From the NCBI GenBank assembly GCA_015521325.1, contig WAOK01000002.1, positions 134,756-175,290 on the forward strand: a DNA stretch of 40,535 bases, in the 5' to 3' direction. Below are positions 1 to 8,463 of the stretch, piece by piece. Each line of letters begins with the position of its first letter. Position 1 is the first letter of the stretch. This DNA is from Desulfurococcales archaeon (GTDB taxonomy: Archaea > Thermoproteota > Thermoprotei_A > Sulfolobales > NBVN01). The notes below the pieces were generated by a model. It had not been told where the DNA came from. It did no database searches and saw only the letters and a list, made by a program, of their open reading frames with translations. The position numbers and the translations under genes are program-made.

Positions 1-923
1 TCGAGGAGACCGCCGGCCCTCTTAGCTGCCTGTAGCCCGAGGAATATACCTAGTATGATGTTTATGATCGTTGCTGTGGTGAACAGCATCACCGAAGCCG
101 GGAGCGCTGCCTTAATAACTGCGAGGGCGTTCGGTGCCTCAGCACCTACGTAGGTCACTCCGGGCTTGGTTCTCAGATCCTGGAACTGGAGCGTTACCGC
201 CTTGGAGAAGTATATGAAGACCCTCTCTATGAATGGCTTCGTAAGGCCGACGTTGTCGTAGGCCTGGAACGATATCCTTATCTTCTTAGCGAAGCTACAC
301 TCGTTAACTATTACGTCGGATTTCTTTAGGCTCTCAGCTAGTTCAGGGACATTGTTAACGAAATTGTTTAGCTCGTTCTCAACTATAGCCTTGGCCTCAT
401 CTACGTCGATTACACCAGTTAGCTTCAGGTTTATTGAGCCGAGGACGCTCTGCTCCTTATCTAGAGCGAACGCTATAAGGAGGTCAGCACACTGATCGCT
501 GAGTCCGGTCTCCTCAACCACTCTGGGCCTCCACTTCTCGAGCTGATCGAACATATACATAGCGCCTGAGAGCTCTGTTGGGTCGCCGAGTAGTGTCCTC
601 AAATCATTAACAGCTTTGACAACACACGATACATCACCGCAACCGCTAATCCTTGACATAACATCGTTCTTGAACTCAGTAAATATTTCCGGCAACACCT
701 TCAAACCAGCATTGTAGAGCTGGTCGGGTGTACAGACACCAACTATGGGCTGGCACTGCCTGTCCAGCTCCTTGGATTGAAGGTTTATCTGTTCCTTAAC
801 CGAGCCCTTCAGGAGTAGCTCGCTCTGCTGAACGAAGATCACGGTAATTAGTAGCCCAGCCACTATGAGGACTAGTAAAGCGTTAGCTATGGTGCGAAGT
901 ACTGTCTCGCTTACGCCAGCCAA
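1..923 (-). CDS. ABC peptide permease, DppB family, N-terminal part (cut by window edge)
   Basis: Reading the minus strand from a TTG at 923 gives 307 residues with no stop before the window edge. Residues 11-31 form one membrane helix. Residues about 35-265 are hydrophilic and should lie outside the cell. A second helix (about 272-292) then runs into a GIFLGLQAAKRAGGLL segment, which matches the 'G-x-LG-x-xAAxxxGSxxD' helix of DppB/OppB permeases. Ordinary DppB proteins have a much shorter first loop. The loop here carries six cysteines (57, 64, 95, 100, 145, 209). It follows the binding protein gene on the same strand, so the two probably form one importer. A GAGGGT ribosome-site-like run precedes the TTG and an in-frame TAG sits two codons upstream, so the start is well bounded. 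The family call is inferred from the last 40 residues. Confidence 0.72.
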   Translation of the reverse strand, partial: MAGVSETVLRTIANALLVLIVAGLLITVIFVQQSELLLKGSVKEQINLQSKELDRQCQPIVGVCTPDQLYNAGLKVLPEIFTEFKNDVMSRISGCGDVSCVVKAVNDLRTLLGDPTELSGAMYMFDQLEKWRPRVVEETGLSDQCADLLIAFALDKEQSVLGSINLKLTGVIDVDEAKAIVENELNNFVNNVPELAESLKKSDVIVNECSFAKKIRISFQAYDNVGLTKPFIERVFIYFSKAVTLQFQDLRTKPGVTYVGAEAPNALAVIKAALPASVMLFTTATIINIILGIFLGLQAAKRAGGLL

Positions 924-1117
924 CGTCTAACCCTCAAAACTTATGCGTTGTGAGAGGCTTTTAAGCATTGCATAAACTTCCGTTCTCTTCAAAAGAAGTT
1001 TAGTTGCATCCGTAAATCATCGTTATAGCAACTCGGTTAATCGAGAAGTTTCTACATCTGTAAAAAATTTCTCATAATTGGACTAAAAATTGTTTATGAT
1101 TGAGTTAGTGGTTGACT
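924..1117 (-). other. Intergenic spacer between binding protein and permease genes
   Basis: This 194-base AT-rich spacer is non-coding on both strands as far as I can see. Reading the minus strand from the binding protein stop, it holds T-rich runs (for example CAATTTTTAG) that may terminate part of the transcripts. Next comes a small inverted pair, CTCG-attaac-CGAG, and then the TATA-like element of the permease. Such spacers usually let the abundant binding protein be made in excess over the permease; that role is inference. Confidence 0.4.
956..966 (-). promoter_or_regulatory. TATA-box-like element for the DppB-like gene
   Basis: On the minus strand the sequence reads GCTTAAAAGCC, centred about 38 bases before the TTG start at 923. 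An archaeal start of transcription about 25 bases downstream would give a leader of roughly 12 bases holding the GAGGGT site. The permease may therefore have its own promoter as well as read-through from the binding protein gene. Confidence 0.4.
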
Positions 1118-4081
1118 TTACTTTCTCTTGATGGCAAACCCTATCGCTAGACCTATTACTAGCAGGACTATGCCGACAGCACCGGTGATGAACCAGTTGG
1201 TCTCGGTCACGGTCTGCGTTATGGTGGTCGGTGAGATCTGGGTCTGGGTCGTGGTGACGGTGTTGGTCAGTGTGTAGGTCGTGGTCTCGATCTCGGTGTA
1301 GGTCGTGGTGAAGGTCACAGTGGGTAGGGCACCAGGTGATGTTGTTGTGGTTGTTGTAGTTGTCGTCGTGGTGGTCGTGGTTGTTGTTGTGGTTGTGGTT
1401 GTTGTGGGCTGGATGCCCTTGATCATGGTGATCTCCTTGAGGGTGTTAACTGCGATACCGGACTTCTGATGCTGGACGGTGATGACTAGGTAGAAGGTTG
1501 CGTCCTCGTTCATGTACTGGAGCTGGAAGTCGGTCGGTATGGTGAACTGGTACTCGCCAGGACCGATGTTCTGCACGTACTCACCGGGCAGGGTCGTTAT
1601 GAACTGCACGCCCTCCGGAGTGGCCTTGTAGATGGCGACCTGTATGAACGCGTCGGTCGGGGACTCCTCAGCCTGCTCCGGCTGGATCTCGTACAGCTTC
1701 ACAGTAACGGTGCCCTTTATCGGGTTCTGTCCGGCGATGGCGATGCTCGGCAGACCGGAGACACCCTCAATGGCCGGTACCCATAGCTCGAACTTATTGT
1801 TCCAGTACCCTAGTGGGTAGTAGTAGTCAGTGAAGTACTTCATCAGCAGCTCGTTGGTGTTCTTGTTGTAGTAGTCCACATAGAACGGGCCGCCCGATAT
1901 GAATGCGTGGTTGTGTGCGTTGATAAACGCTATCGCGTTGTCGTAGATAGCGCTCAGGTTACTGAAGCCTGGGAAGCCTGGGAAGGTGCTGATGTACGGC
2001 GTTATGTAGCCCTCATCCTTCATCGCCTGCAGCTCAGCCTTCACATCAGCGGCATGGGCCGGGTCAATGAAGTTGATACCCGTGGTAGCGCCCTCCCTGT
2101 CCTTCCAGCCGTACGGCAGGCCGGACGGTGAGGTCTTGCCGCTCGCGATCAATCTCTCAGCAGCGGCCATCACGTACCAAGGCATGCTCGGATCCATTGC
2201 TGGGAAGGATGCGATCAGCACGTCGTAGACGTCTAGGTAGTCGACGTAGATTGCTATGGTGGTGTCGTTGATTAGCTCGATGCCCTTAATGGTACTGAGG
2301 AACCAGCTTACGGCCTCGCTGATCTCTGGATCGTAGTAGTTGTCGGTGGTGGTGTTGGTGCTCTCATCGCTCGCCCACTCCCAGTCGAAGGCGTACCAGT
2401 AGAGGATGTCGTAGATGGTCTGCGGGTTGCCGTCGTGCCACTTGCCGAGCTTGTAGTTCAGTATGACCTTGGCAGGCACGGTCTCGCTGGTGTTGGCCGG
2501 TACCCAGGAGTCGCTCCACGGGTCGTAGACGTAGCCCTGCACCTGTATGTCGCCCTTCTCAACCTTCCAGCCGTTCAGGGCTATCGGTACAGGCATGCCG
2601 TTGATTGGGCTGCTGTAGAAGGCGAAGTCCCTCACCAGCCTGCCCATGATCTCGCTGTAGACGTCCTCGAAGCCGAGGACAGGGTTCCATGGGCTCATGA
2701 ACAGAGCGCCCTGGGCGCTGAACTCAACGATCGTTGCCTTACCGTCAACGGTCTGCAGTGTCCTCAGGGCCCACGGGGTCCAGATACCGGAGGCGACGCC
2801 CGGCACGAGGGCAGTGACCCTGTCAGCGTTAGCCGGGGCGTACTCCCAGTTCTCAGTGACCCAGACCCTGAGGGACTGCTCGACACCCCACTTCAGCATC
2901 TTCGCTATCTCCGCCCATAGCTGGTCAACGTTCTCCTGTGTGTAGGAGCCGTAGTAGAGGTCGACACCGATCTTGTAGTACTCCGGATCGTAGAAGTACC
3001 ACCAGGACTTGACCCTGTGGTTCGGGCCGTAGCCCCTCAGGGGGGCGTAGAAGAACGCTACATCGTATCTGGCGTAGACGTCGATGTCCTCGCCCATGCT
3101 GACCCAGCCCTCAGTGTAGAGGTTCCAGATGGTGCCACCGATGGCGTCAGAGGTGGTGACCGGGTTAGTGCCGTAGATGACCGGGCTGACGATTGACCTC
3201 TCCTTCTCAACCCTGTTCACGTAGAGGCCGTAGTATTCCTCGATCCAGTTCGCTATCTGTCTACCGATCTCGAGCCTCTCGTCCTCAACCCTAATGACGA
3301 AGGTTACCTCGACCCTCTCCTCGCTTCCATCAGGCTTCTTGAAGTACAGCCACTTCCCGGCTGGGGAGTCGCTTGCGGGCTTGTAGTAGATCATCATGCC
3401 GTAGTTCTGCAGGGTCTGGTTAGCCTCAGCGAGGGCCTGCTCAAAGAGCTGCACAGCCTTGGTCTTATCACCGGTGACTGTCAGTCCGAGCTCGTCGTAG
3501 ATGTGCTTCAGCTTCGGATAGGACGGTTGGGACGGCCTGATAGCGCCGAGGGCGGGTGCGGCGGAGCCGCCCATGATGGTTCTCACGATCAGCTCCCTGT
3601 CAATGAGGAAGTTGAGGCTGAACCTCGCCTTCTGTAGGGCGAACGGGTTGAAGTGCAGGTTGGTGTAGTCGCTAATGTCGGTTATGTTCACCCAGTTGCT
3701 CGGCGGGTTAACCAGCACCAGGCCAGGGATGACCTGGCCGGTGTAGTTGACGTCATATAGCTGTACGATGCCGGGGGCGTTCGGGTCTATGACGTTGTTT
3801 GCTGGGTTAACAGCGATGTCGTAGTAGGTGGAGGTCGACCTAATCAGTTCTAGCCTACCGAGGATCGTGGGGTCGAAGCCCTGGAACTTCGTCAGGGGTG
3901 ATGTCCACGCGAAAATGTCTGCCTGCCCCTGCGCAACCTGCAGAATAGCTGCCTGCTCGTTAAGGGACGTCTTCCACATTATCTCAGTAACAGGCTGCCC
4001 CTCAGCGAACGCTACTGACGCACTTGCTAGGACCAGGCCTAGTATTAATGATGCGAGCACAAACTTAGCTACCTTTGCCAT
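1118..4081 (-). CDS. ABC importer solute-binding protein, family 5 (peptide type), lobes apparently permuted
   Basis: This 987-residue surface protein has a signal peptide (1-26), a binding region, a beta-rich domain (about 765-890), a run of 22 threonines, a Thr/Ser-rich stalk and a C-terminal helix (about 965-984) ending RKR K-like. It should bind peptides or oligosaccharides outside the cell for the permease downstream. Family 5 proteins normally start with a lobe containing 'NPxxGFxDVYxxI', 'WHDGxPxTxxD' and end that lobe with 'GPFYV...DYYW'. Here those motifs sit at about 465-760, after a segment (about 35-435) that looks like the usual second half (AQGQADIF, then FALQKARFSLNFLIDRELI, then the tail). 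The order is thus swapped. The ATG is supported by GAGGTGAAG just upstream. Family members are usually about 550 residues, so this one is unusually long. Confidence 0.85.
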   Translation of the reverse strand: MAKVAKFVLASLILGLVLASASVAFAEGQPVTEIMWKTSLNEQAAILQVAQGQADIFAWTSPLTKFQGFDPTILGRLELIRSTSTYYDIAVNPANNVIDPNAPGIVQLYDVNYTGQVIPGLVLVNPPSNWVNITDISDYTNLHFNPFALQKARFSLNFLIDRELIVRTIMGGSAAPALGAIRPSQPSYPKLKHIYDELGLTVTGDKTKAVQLFEQALAEANQTLQNYGMMIYYKPASDSPAGKWLYFKKPDGSEERVEVTFVIRVEDERLEIGRQIANWIEEYYGLYVNRVEKERSIVSPVIYGTNPVTTSDAIGGTIWNLYTEGWVSMGEDIDVYARYDVAFFYAPLRGYGPNHRVKSWWYFYDPEYYKIGVDLYYGSYTQENVDQLWAEIAKMLKWGVEQSLRVWVTENWEYAPANADRVTALVPGVASGIWTPWALRTLQTVDGKATIVEFSAQGALFMSPWNPVLGFEDVYSEIMGRLVRDFAFYSSPINGMPVPIALNGWKVEKGDIQVQGYVYDPWSDSWVPANTSETVPAKVILNYKLGKWHDGNPQTIYDILYWYAFDWEWASDESTNTTTDNYYDPEISEAVSWFLSTIKGIELINDTTIAIYVDYLDVYDVLIASFPAMDPSMPWYVMAAAERLIASGKTSPSGLPYGWKDREGATTGINFIDPAHAADVKAELQAMKDEGYITPYISTFPGFPGFSNLSAIYDNAIAFINAHNHAFISGGPFYVDYYNKNTNELLMKYFTDYYYPLGYWNNKFELWVPAIEGVSGLPSIAIAGQNPIKGTVTVKLYEIQPEQAEESPTDAFIQVAIYKATPEGVQFITTLPGEYVQNIGPGEYQFTIPTDFQLQYMNEDATFYLVITVQHQKSGIAVNTLKEITMIKGIQPTTTTTTTTTTTTTTTTTTTTTTSPGALPTVTFTTTYTEIETTTYTLTNTVTTTQTQISPTTITQTVTETNWFITGAVGIVLLVIGLAIGFAIKRK
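1340..1405 (-). repeat. Poly-threonine stalk tract (22 Thr codons) in the family 5 binding protein
   Basis: An uninterrupted run of ACN codons encodes 22 threonines between the folded part and the membrane anchor. All four Thr codons are mixed, so the run is not a simple trinucleotide slippage tract. Such stalks are usually O-glycosylated spacers that hold a protein above the membrane within the S-layer space (family knowledge). Confidence 0.9.
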
Positions 4082-4083
4082 AA

Positions 4084-4122
4084 CTTCACCTCATGGTAAT
4101 CCTCGAAGACGGTCTTTATAAG
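4084..4122 (-). promoter_or_regulatory. Promoter and ribosome site of the family 5 binding protein gene
   Basis: The minus strand has CTTATAAAG at 4122-4114, a good archaeal TATA box, and GAGGTGAAG at 4092-4084, a strong ribosome site ending two bases before the ATG at 4081. Transcription starting about 25 bases after the TATA box would give a very short leader carrying the ribosome site. Confidence 0.6.
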
Positions 4123-4236
4123 TATTGCTCCAAACACGAAAAAATGAGGGGTAATTCTTCAATACTCCCTAACCTTTCGTTAATACTTGCAATGATAAAA
4201 CACAACAAGATACTGATCATATAATCAAAGCATAAA

Positions 4237-4683
4237 TTACTCTAAACTAATGCTAACCTCGAGCCCCTCCGAGCTCTTATACATGTTTAGTATGCCCTCA
4301 GCGATATCCCGCTCAACTATATTTTCGGTATATGTTGTTCTGCCTGTACCCTCGAATAGATATCTGTGAAGGGCTGCAAGACCAACCACGACCGCCACAG
4401 CCACAGGCATACCGTATACCCCTTCTAGATACGATATTGCATCGTCGCCCCCGACCCGATCCAATAGGTCATCGCTGAGCTGGGTATGGGGTGACGCAAA
4501 AACTTTTTCGTAATGAGAGCCCGTCATCACGAAGTAGGCTCTGCCAGCCAAGTCAGCGTACACTATGAGTTCATGTTTGCATGAGCTTGTATCCGTAAGG
4601 TCGTAAACGAACGATAAACAATCGATATCCGCATTAGCTAACATGAACCGTATCTCTCTAGGTTCACCTACGTCTTGAAGCAA
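4237..4683 (-). CDS. Hypothetical protein, possibly starting upstream at a CTG codon
   Basis: I do not recognise this soluble protein of 148 residues. It has a beta-rich first half (RFMLANADIDCLSFVYDL, HELIVYADLAGRAYFVMTG) and a hydrophobic helix near AVAVVVGLAALHRYLF, and an acidic end. The stated start is a TTG at 4683. The frame stays open upstream to a TGA at 4791 and reads like coding sequence (SALELVELTAADLPEKTVEAL, amphipathic helical). No ATG, GTG or TTG occurs there, but GGGGTGATC, close to the ideal archaeal ribosome site, ends four bases before a CTG at 4782. Translation from that CTG would give about 181 residues. The gene stands alone between the binding protein and an unknown membrane protein, on the same strand. 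Confidence 0.6.
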   Translation of the reverse strand: MLQDVGEPREIRFMLANADIDCLSFVYDLTDTSSCKHELIVYADLAGRAYFVMTGSHYEKVFASPHTQLSDDLLDRVGGDDAISYLEGVYGMPVAVAVVVGLAALHRYLFEGTGRTTYTENIVERDIAEGILNMYKSSEGLEVSISLE

Positions 4684-4926
4684 TATCCTTTGCGCTATTT
4701 CCCTTATTCTAGAGACTGACCTTTGAAGGGCTTCAACCGTTTTTTCAGGAAGATCAGCCGCAGTGAGTTCTACAAGCTCCAGAGCCGATCACCCCGACCC
4801 TAGTTACACGTTTATTTGGTCATGTATGCCGATACCTTCATTACAGCATGAAAATAAAAGCCTAGTTCGTACACTCTCTTGTATAGTAAATTCTGGATCC
4901 AATCTTACCCATTACTACCTCCTTAT

Positions 4927-5439
4927 TTAGATCCCGACAATCTTCTTCGTTATGAACCTCATTACACCGCTCACTCCGAGCACAGCCCCTAAGAGGGCGA
5001 GGAACAGTGCTATAATAAGTAGCCAGAGCTCGGAAGCCACAGATGTGCTTGGGTAGACTGCTAAGGAATATCTCAGCATCTGGGCACTGGGTGATGAGAG
5101 TTCGACGATCGCTGGCGGTATAATAGTTACTGGCACACCGTCCTGACTCAGATTTATGTTGAGTCTTTCGCCCGTGTAAGTATTGGTGAGTTCCACCTCA
5201 CCAGTACCCCACAGAGTGACCTTCAGGAAGTATTCGCTCTTGTACTCGTAGGGGTATAACGCCGATATGTTGGTCGGCAATTGAAGGATCTCGCCACCCC
5301 TGAAGCTCAGGGTGCCGTTCTCCTCATAGTACGGGCTCATCGGCGTCGGATGAGTTGCTGCAGCAGTCATGAACATCCCTAGTACTAGGAGAAAGATCCC
5401 TACAACTATTCTTACTCTGTGATCCCTTAGGCTAATCAT
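4927..5439 (-). CDS. Hypothetical membrane-anchored extracellular protein
   Basis: This protein of about 170 residues has a signal-anchor helix (VRIVVGIFLLVLGMFMTAAA) near the N terminus, a beta-rich central part with an NLS-like glycosylation sequon, and a C-terminal membrane helix (LWLLIIALFLALLGAVLGVSGV) followed by a basic tail. The central part, about 100 residues, should lie outside the cell. I do not recognise the family. It begins just after the asparaginyl-tRNA synthetase stop on the same strand, so the two may be co-transcribed. I prefer the ATG at 5439; a GTG at 5448 in the same frame is possible and adds three residues. Confidence 0.65.
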   Translation of the reverse strand: MISLRDHRVRIVVGIFLLVLGMFMTAAATHPTPMSPYYEENGTLSFRGGEILQLPTNISALYPYEYKSEYFLKVTLWGTGEVELTNTYTGERLNINLSQDGVPVTIIPPAIVELSSPSAQMLRYSLAVYPSTSVASELWLLIIALFLALLGAVLGVSGVMRFITKKIVGI

Positions 5440-5449
5440 GCCGACCACT

Positions 5450-6751
5450 CTACGGGTATATCCTCCCCCTGAACCTAGGGAATGGTATGGTGTCTCTTAT
5501 GTGGTCTATCCCTGTCACCCACATCACCACCCTCTCTAGGCCGAGGCCGAAGCCCGAGTGAGGTACTGAACCGTAGCGCCTCAGGTCGAGGTACCACTCA
5601 TAGTTCGCTGGGTCGTATCCCTCCTCTCTTATCCTCTCCAGTAACCTGTCAATGTTCTCCTCCCTCTCTGAACCACCTATTATTTCGCCGTAGCCCTCTG
5701 GAGCCAGTAGATCGAATCCCAGCACGACCTCGGGCCTCCCGGGCGCCTCCTTCATGTAGAAGGCCTTGATCTTCTTCGGGAAGTGTGTGATGAAGAACGG
5801 CTTCTCGAACTCCTCCGTCAGCGCCCTCTCCTCGTCAGCCCCGAGGTTATCGCCCCAGCTGACCGGGAAGCCCTTACGCTTTAGTATCTCAATCGCCTCA
5901 TCGTAGGTTATCCTTGGGTACGGCGTCTCGAATGCTGGCTCAAGCTTGCTTATGTCCCTGCCAAGGAGCTCAAGTTCCTCCCTTCTCTCTTCCACAGCCC
6001 TCCTCACAGCATAAGCAACCAGTTCCTCAGCGACCTCCATCATGTCCTCCATGCTGTACCAAGCGCCCTCGAGTTCCAGGTGCCAGTACTCCGCCAGGTG
6101 CCTCCTTGTCCTTGATTTCTCTGCCCTGAAAGAGGGTGTCAGGGACCACACCTTCTCTAGGCTGAAGATCAGTGCCTCGAGGTAGAGCTGTGCTGACTGG
6201 CTCAGGTAGGCCTTCTTGTCGAAGTACTTCACCTCAAATAGGGTAGCACCGCCCTCGACTGCTGAGGCCGTCAGTATTGGTGGGTGAACCTCCCACCAAC
6301 CCTCGCGCTTGAGCCACTCCCTCATGGCCGAGAGCAGAGTCTCCCTAACCTTCATGATTGCTGTCATCCTGCGAGACCTGAGCCAGAGGTGGCGGTGATC
6401 GAGCAGGAAATCGACATCCTCTCTACCCCAAATGGGGAAGGGGGGCGAGTACCCGAAGACCTTGACGGATGTTGCCACGACCTCCTTGCCGCTGGGGGCC
6501 CTCGGGTCGGACCTAACTCTCCCCCTTACCTCTACGCTGGACTCCCTCGTCAACTTCTTCACGGCCTTCCATTCCTCGCTGCTGAGTGACGCCTTCTCCG
6601 CTACTGCCTGAATTACTCCGGTATGATCCCTCACACGGATGAAAGCCTTCTTGCCTAGCTTATGGATCCAGTGAACCCAGCCCCGCAGGAGCACCTCCTC
6701 TCCGTCGGCCTTCTTAAGCGCGTCCGCTACCGTGTCCCACTTCGGGGCCAA
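5450..6751 (-). CDS. asnS: Asparaginyl-tRNA synthetase
   Basis: This class IIb enzyme of 433 residues charges tRNA-Asn with asparagine in the cytoplasm. Residues about 18-100 form the N-terminal OB-fold that reads the anticodon (LLRGWVHWIHKLGKKAFIRVRD). The catalytic domain follows, with motif 2 FRAEKSRTRRHLAEYW (208-223) and motif 3 GFGLGLER (400-407). The asparagine form is favoured over the aspartate form by RHLAEYW-x-LE-x-E and by IRDTIPFPR near the end, where aspartate enzymes usually have a different motif. The related archaeal asparagine synthetase AS-AR lacks the OB domain, so it is excluded. Start is a TTG at 6751; the frame is closed by a TAA a few codons upstream. The length is normal for archaea. 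Confidence 0.9.
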   Translation of the reverse strand: MAPKWDTVADALKKADGEEVLLRGWVHWIHKLGKKAFIRVRDHTGVIQAVAEKASLSSEEWKAVKKLTRESSVEVRGRVRSDPRAPSGKEVVATSVKVFGYSPPFPIWGREDVDFLLDHRHLWLRSRRMTAIMKVRETLLSAMREWLKREGWWEVHPPILTASAVEGGATLFEVKYFDKKAYLSQSAQLYLEALIFSLEKVWSLTPSFRAEKSRTRRHLAEYWHLELEGAWYSMEDMMEVAEELVAYAVRRAVEERREELELLGRDISKLEPAFETPYPRITYDEAIEILKRKGFPVSWGDNLGADEERALTEEFEKPFFITHFPKKIKAFYMKEAPGRPEVVLGFDLLAPEGYGEIIGGSEREENIDRLLERIREEGYDPANYEWYLDLRRYGSVPHSGFGLGLERVVMWVTGIDHIRDTIPFPRFRGRIYP

Positions 6752-6799
6752 CCTAACACCTAATTATGGGGGTCGGTACTGAAGCTAAAAACGTGAGGC

Positions 6800-8284
6800 T
6801 CACGCCGAACGCCTTATCAGGTACTCGATCAAGGTCCTTATCCCATAGCCCGTCGCTCCCTTACTGAAGTATGGCGGGTACTTCACACCGTTCAGCGTGA
6901 ACGCTACACCAGCGATGTCTATATGCACCCACCTAACCCCCTCCTCCACGAAGTGAGAGAGGAAGGTACCGCCGATGATCGTTGATGCGTAGCCTGAAGG
7001 TCCTATGTTCTTTATGTCCGCCACATCCGACTTGAGGTACTCGCGATACTCTCTCCACAGTGGGAGAGGCCACATCCTCTCCCCAACGGATTCACCGATC
7101 TCTATTATCTCGTTAACGAAGCTCCCGTCGTTCCCCATCACAGGCGCAGCTACGTGGCCCAGAGCCCTTAGGGCGCCACCCGTTAGTGTCGCCACATCAA
7201 TCACCTCTACTGGGTCATACTTGCTTATACCGTAAGCTATTGCGTCAGCAAGTATGAGCCTGCCCTCGGCATCAGTGTTGGCTACCTCGATGGTGAAGCC
7301 CTTATAGGTCTTTATTACATCTCCCGGCTTAATGGCAGCCCCATCGTACATGTTTTCAACGAGGGGTGCTAGTGCCACGACGTTCACCTTCAGCCCCAGC
7401 TTCGCCGCGGCGTAGACGGCAGCTATTACCGTGGCCGCCCCGGCCTTATCGAACTTCATCTTATCAATGAAGCCCCCGACCTTGGTGTTGACTCCGCCGG
7501 AGTCGAAGCACACCCCCTTCCCTACTAAGAGGTACGTGGGCGCGTCTGGCCCTGCCCCCATGTACTCGATTATGATGAGCCTCGGCCTCCTAACAGAGCC
7601 CCTGCCAACGGCGATTATTGCATTTAGGCCGAGGCTCATCAGCTCCTTCTCGCCGAGTTCCTGTATGCTCACGTTTAAGCCGTTGAACACCTCGGTAAGT
7701 TTCGCTAAGGCCGTGTCGGGGTTGAATACGTCTGGGGGCGCGTTCGCTATGTCCTTGCCCAGCCTCAGAGCCTCGGCTATAGCTTCGGCCTCCTTCACAA
7801 TCTTTTCTGCGTTATCTAAGGGGTTGTCGAGGAGAACAGCGATCTCTTTGAGCACCCTCTTCTTGCCCCCGAGCCTGTACTCGTAGTTCGCCTGGGAAGC
7901 CGACACCAGAACCTCCTTAACGATATCGGTCGACACCACCGAGTCCGGCAGGTATATAGCGAGGCTGTTGATTGCCTCCACCTGCCTCGCAGCAGAGACC
8001 GCTGTTGAGCCTAGGGATCTAGCGCCCACTCCCTTCAGGCTCTCGCCGACTCCCACAGCGATGAAGACCCTGGGACCGCCCTTGTTTGTATATATAGGTG
8101 TGTGAGTCCATAACTCACCCGTAACGAGACCAGCACTGTACATAGACTCTACCATCCCTTCCAAGTATTGATTAACCCTCGGAACGACCTTACCCGGACG
8201 CTCTCCCCTAATTACCGGGAACGCTAACGCGTCCGCCATCACCTCATCGAACTTTGTCAGCACTCCTACACGTAGCCCCAACAC
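6800..8284 (-). CDS. pepA: Leucyl aminopeptidase, M17 family
   Basis: This cytosolic dinuclear metallopeptidase of 494 residues removes N-terminal amino acids from peptides. The C-terminal catalytic half carries the M17 hallmarks: VGKGVCFDSGG (metal ligands K256 and D261), K268 in NTKVGG, D279 in MKFDKAGA, and the signature NTDAEGRL (336-343) with D338 and E340. The N-terminal half (about 1-180) is the usual macro-like domain. The length matches bacterial PepA. It fits with the peptide importer at the left edge of the window in a peptide-using lifestyle; that link is inference. The start is a GTG at 8284 with a TTG immediately after; an upstream CCGGTGTAA may serve as a weak ribosome site. 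The gene diverges from the KaiC-like gene. Confidence 0.92.
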   Translation of the reverse strand: MLGLRVGVLTKFDEVMADALAFPVIRGERPGKVVPRVNQYLEGMVESMYSAGLVTGELWTHTPIYTNKGGPRVFIAVGVGESLKGVGARSLGSTAVSAARQVEAINSLAIYLPDSVVSTDIVKEVLVSASQANYEYRLGGKKRVLKEIAVLLDNPLDNAEKIVKEAEAIAEALRLGKDIANAPPDVFNPDTALAKLTEVFNGLNVSIQELGEKELMSLGLNAIIAVGRGSVRRPRLIIIEYMGAGPDAPTYLLVGKGVCFDSGGVNTKVGGFIDKMKFDKAGAATVIAAVYAAAKLGLKVNVVALAPLVENMYDGAAIKPGDVIKTYKGFTIEVANTDAEGRLILADAIAYGISKYDPVEVIDVATLTGGALRALGHVAAPVMGNDGSFVNEIIEIGESVGERMWPLPLWREYREYLKSDVADIKNIGPSGYASTIIGGTFLSHFVEEGVRWVHIDIAGVAFTLNGVKYPPYFSKGATGYGIRTLIEYLIRRSA

Positions 8285-8352
8285 TTACACCGGGTATTTT
8301 GACGGAGACTTGTTAATTATATCGCGCTATAGGTACTACACAAAAGAGCGAT

Positions 8353-8374
8353 ATTCAATAACATGCGATTGAAT
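8353..8374. promoter_or_regulatory. Seven-base inverted repeat between divergent pepA and KaiC-like genes
   Basis: ATTCAAT at 8353-8359 and ATTGAAT at 8368-8374 are perfect reverse complements with an 8-base spacer. It lies in the 179-base region between two divergently transcribed genes, 69 bases from the pepA start and 90 bases from the KaiC-like start. It could be a regulator site; no regulator is identified. Confidence 0.35.
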
Positions 8375-8463
8375 CTAATTCGAGCGTCAATTTGCAACAG
8401 AGTAACCTAAAAACAAACCAAATCTCTATTTGACTCATCTCACTAACTATATCGGTGATAAGA

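Noticed and set aside
2435-2920. Plus-strand frame of 161 codons within the family 5 binding protein gene
   Set aside because: Its codon pattern follows from the real gene on the other strand; no ribosome site and no recognisable protein.
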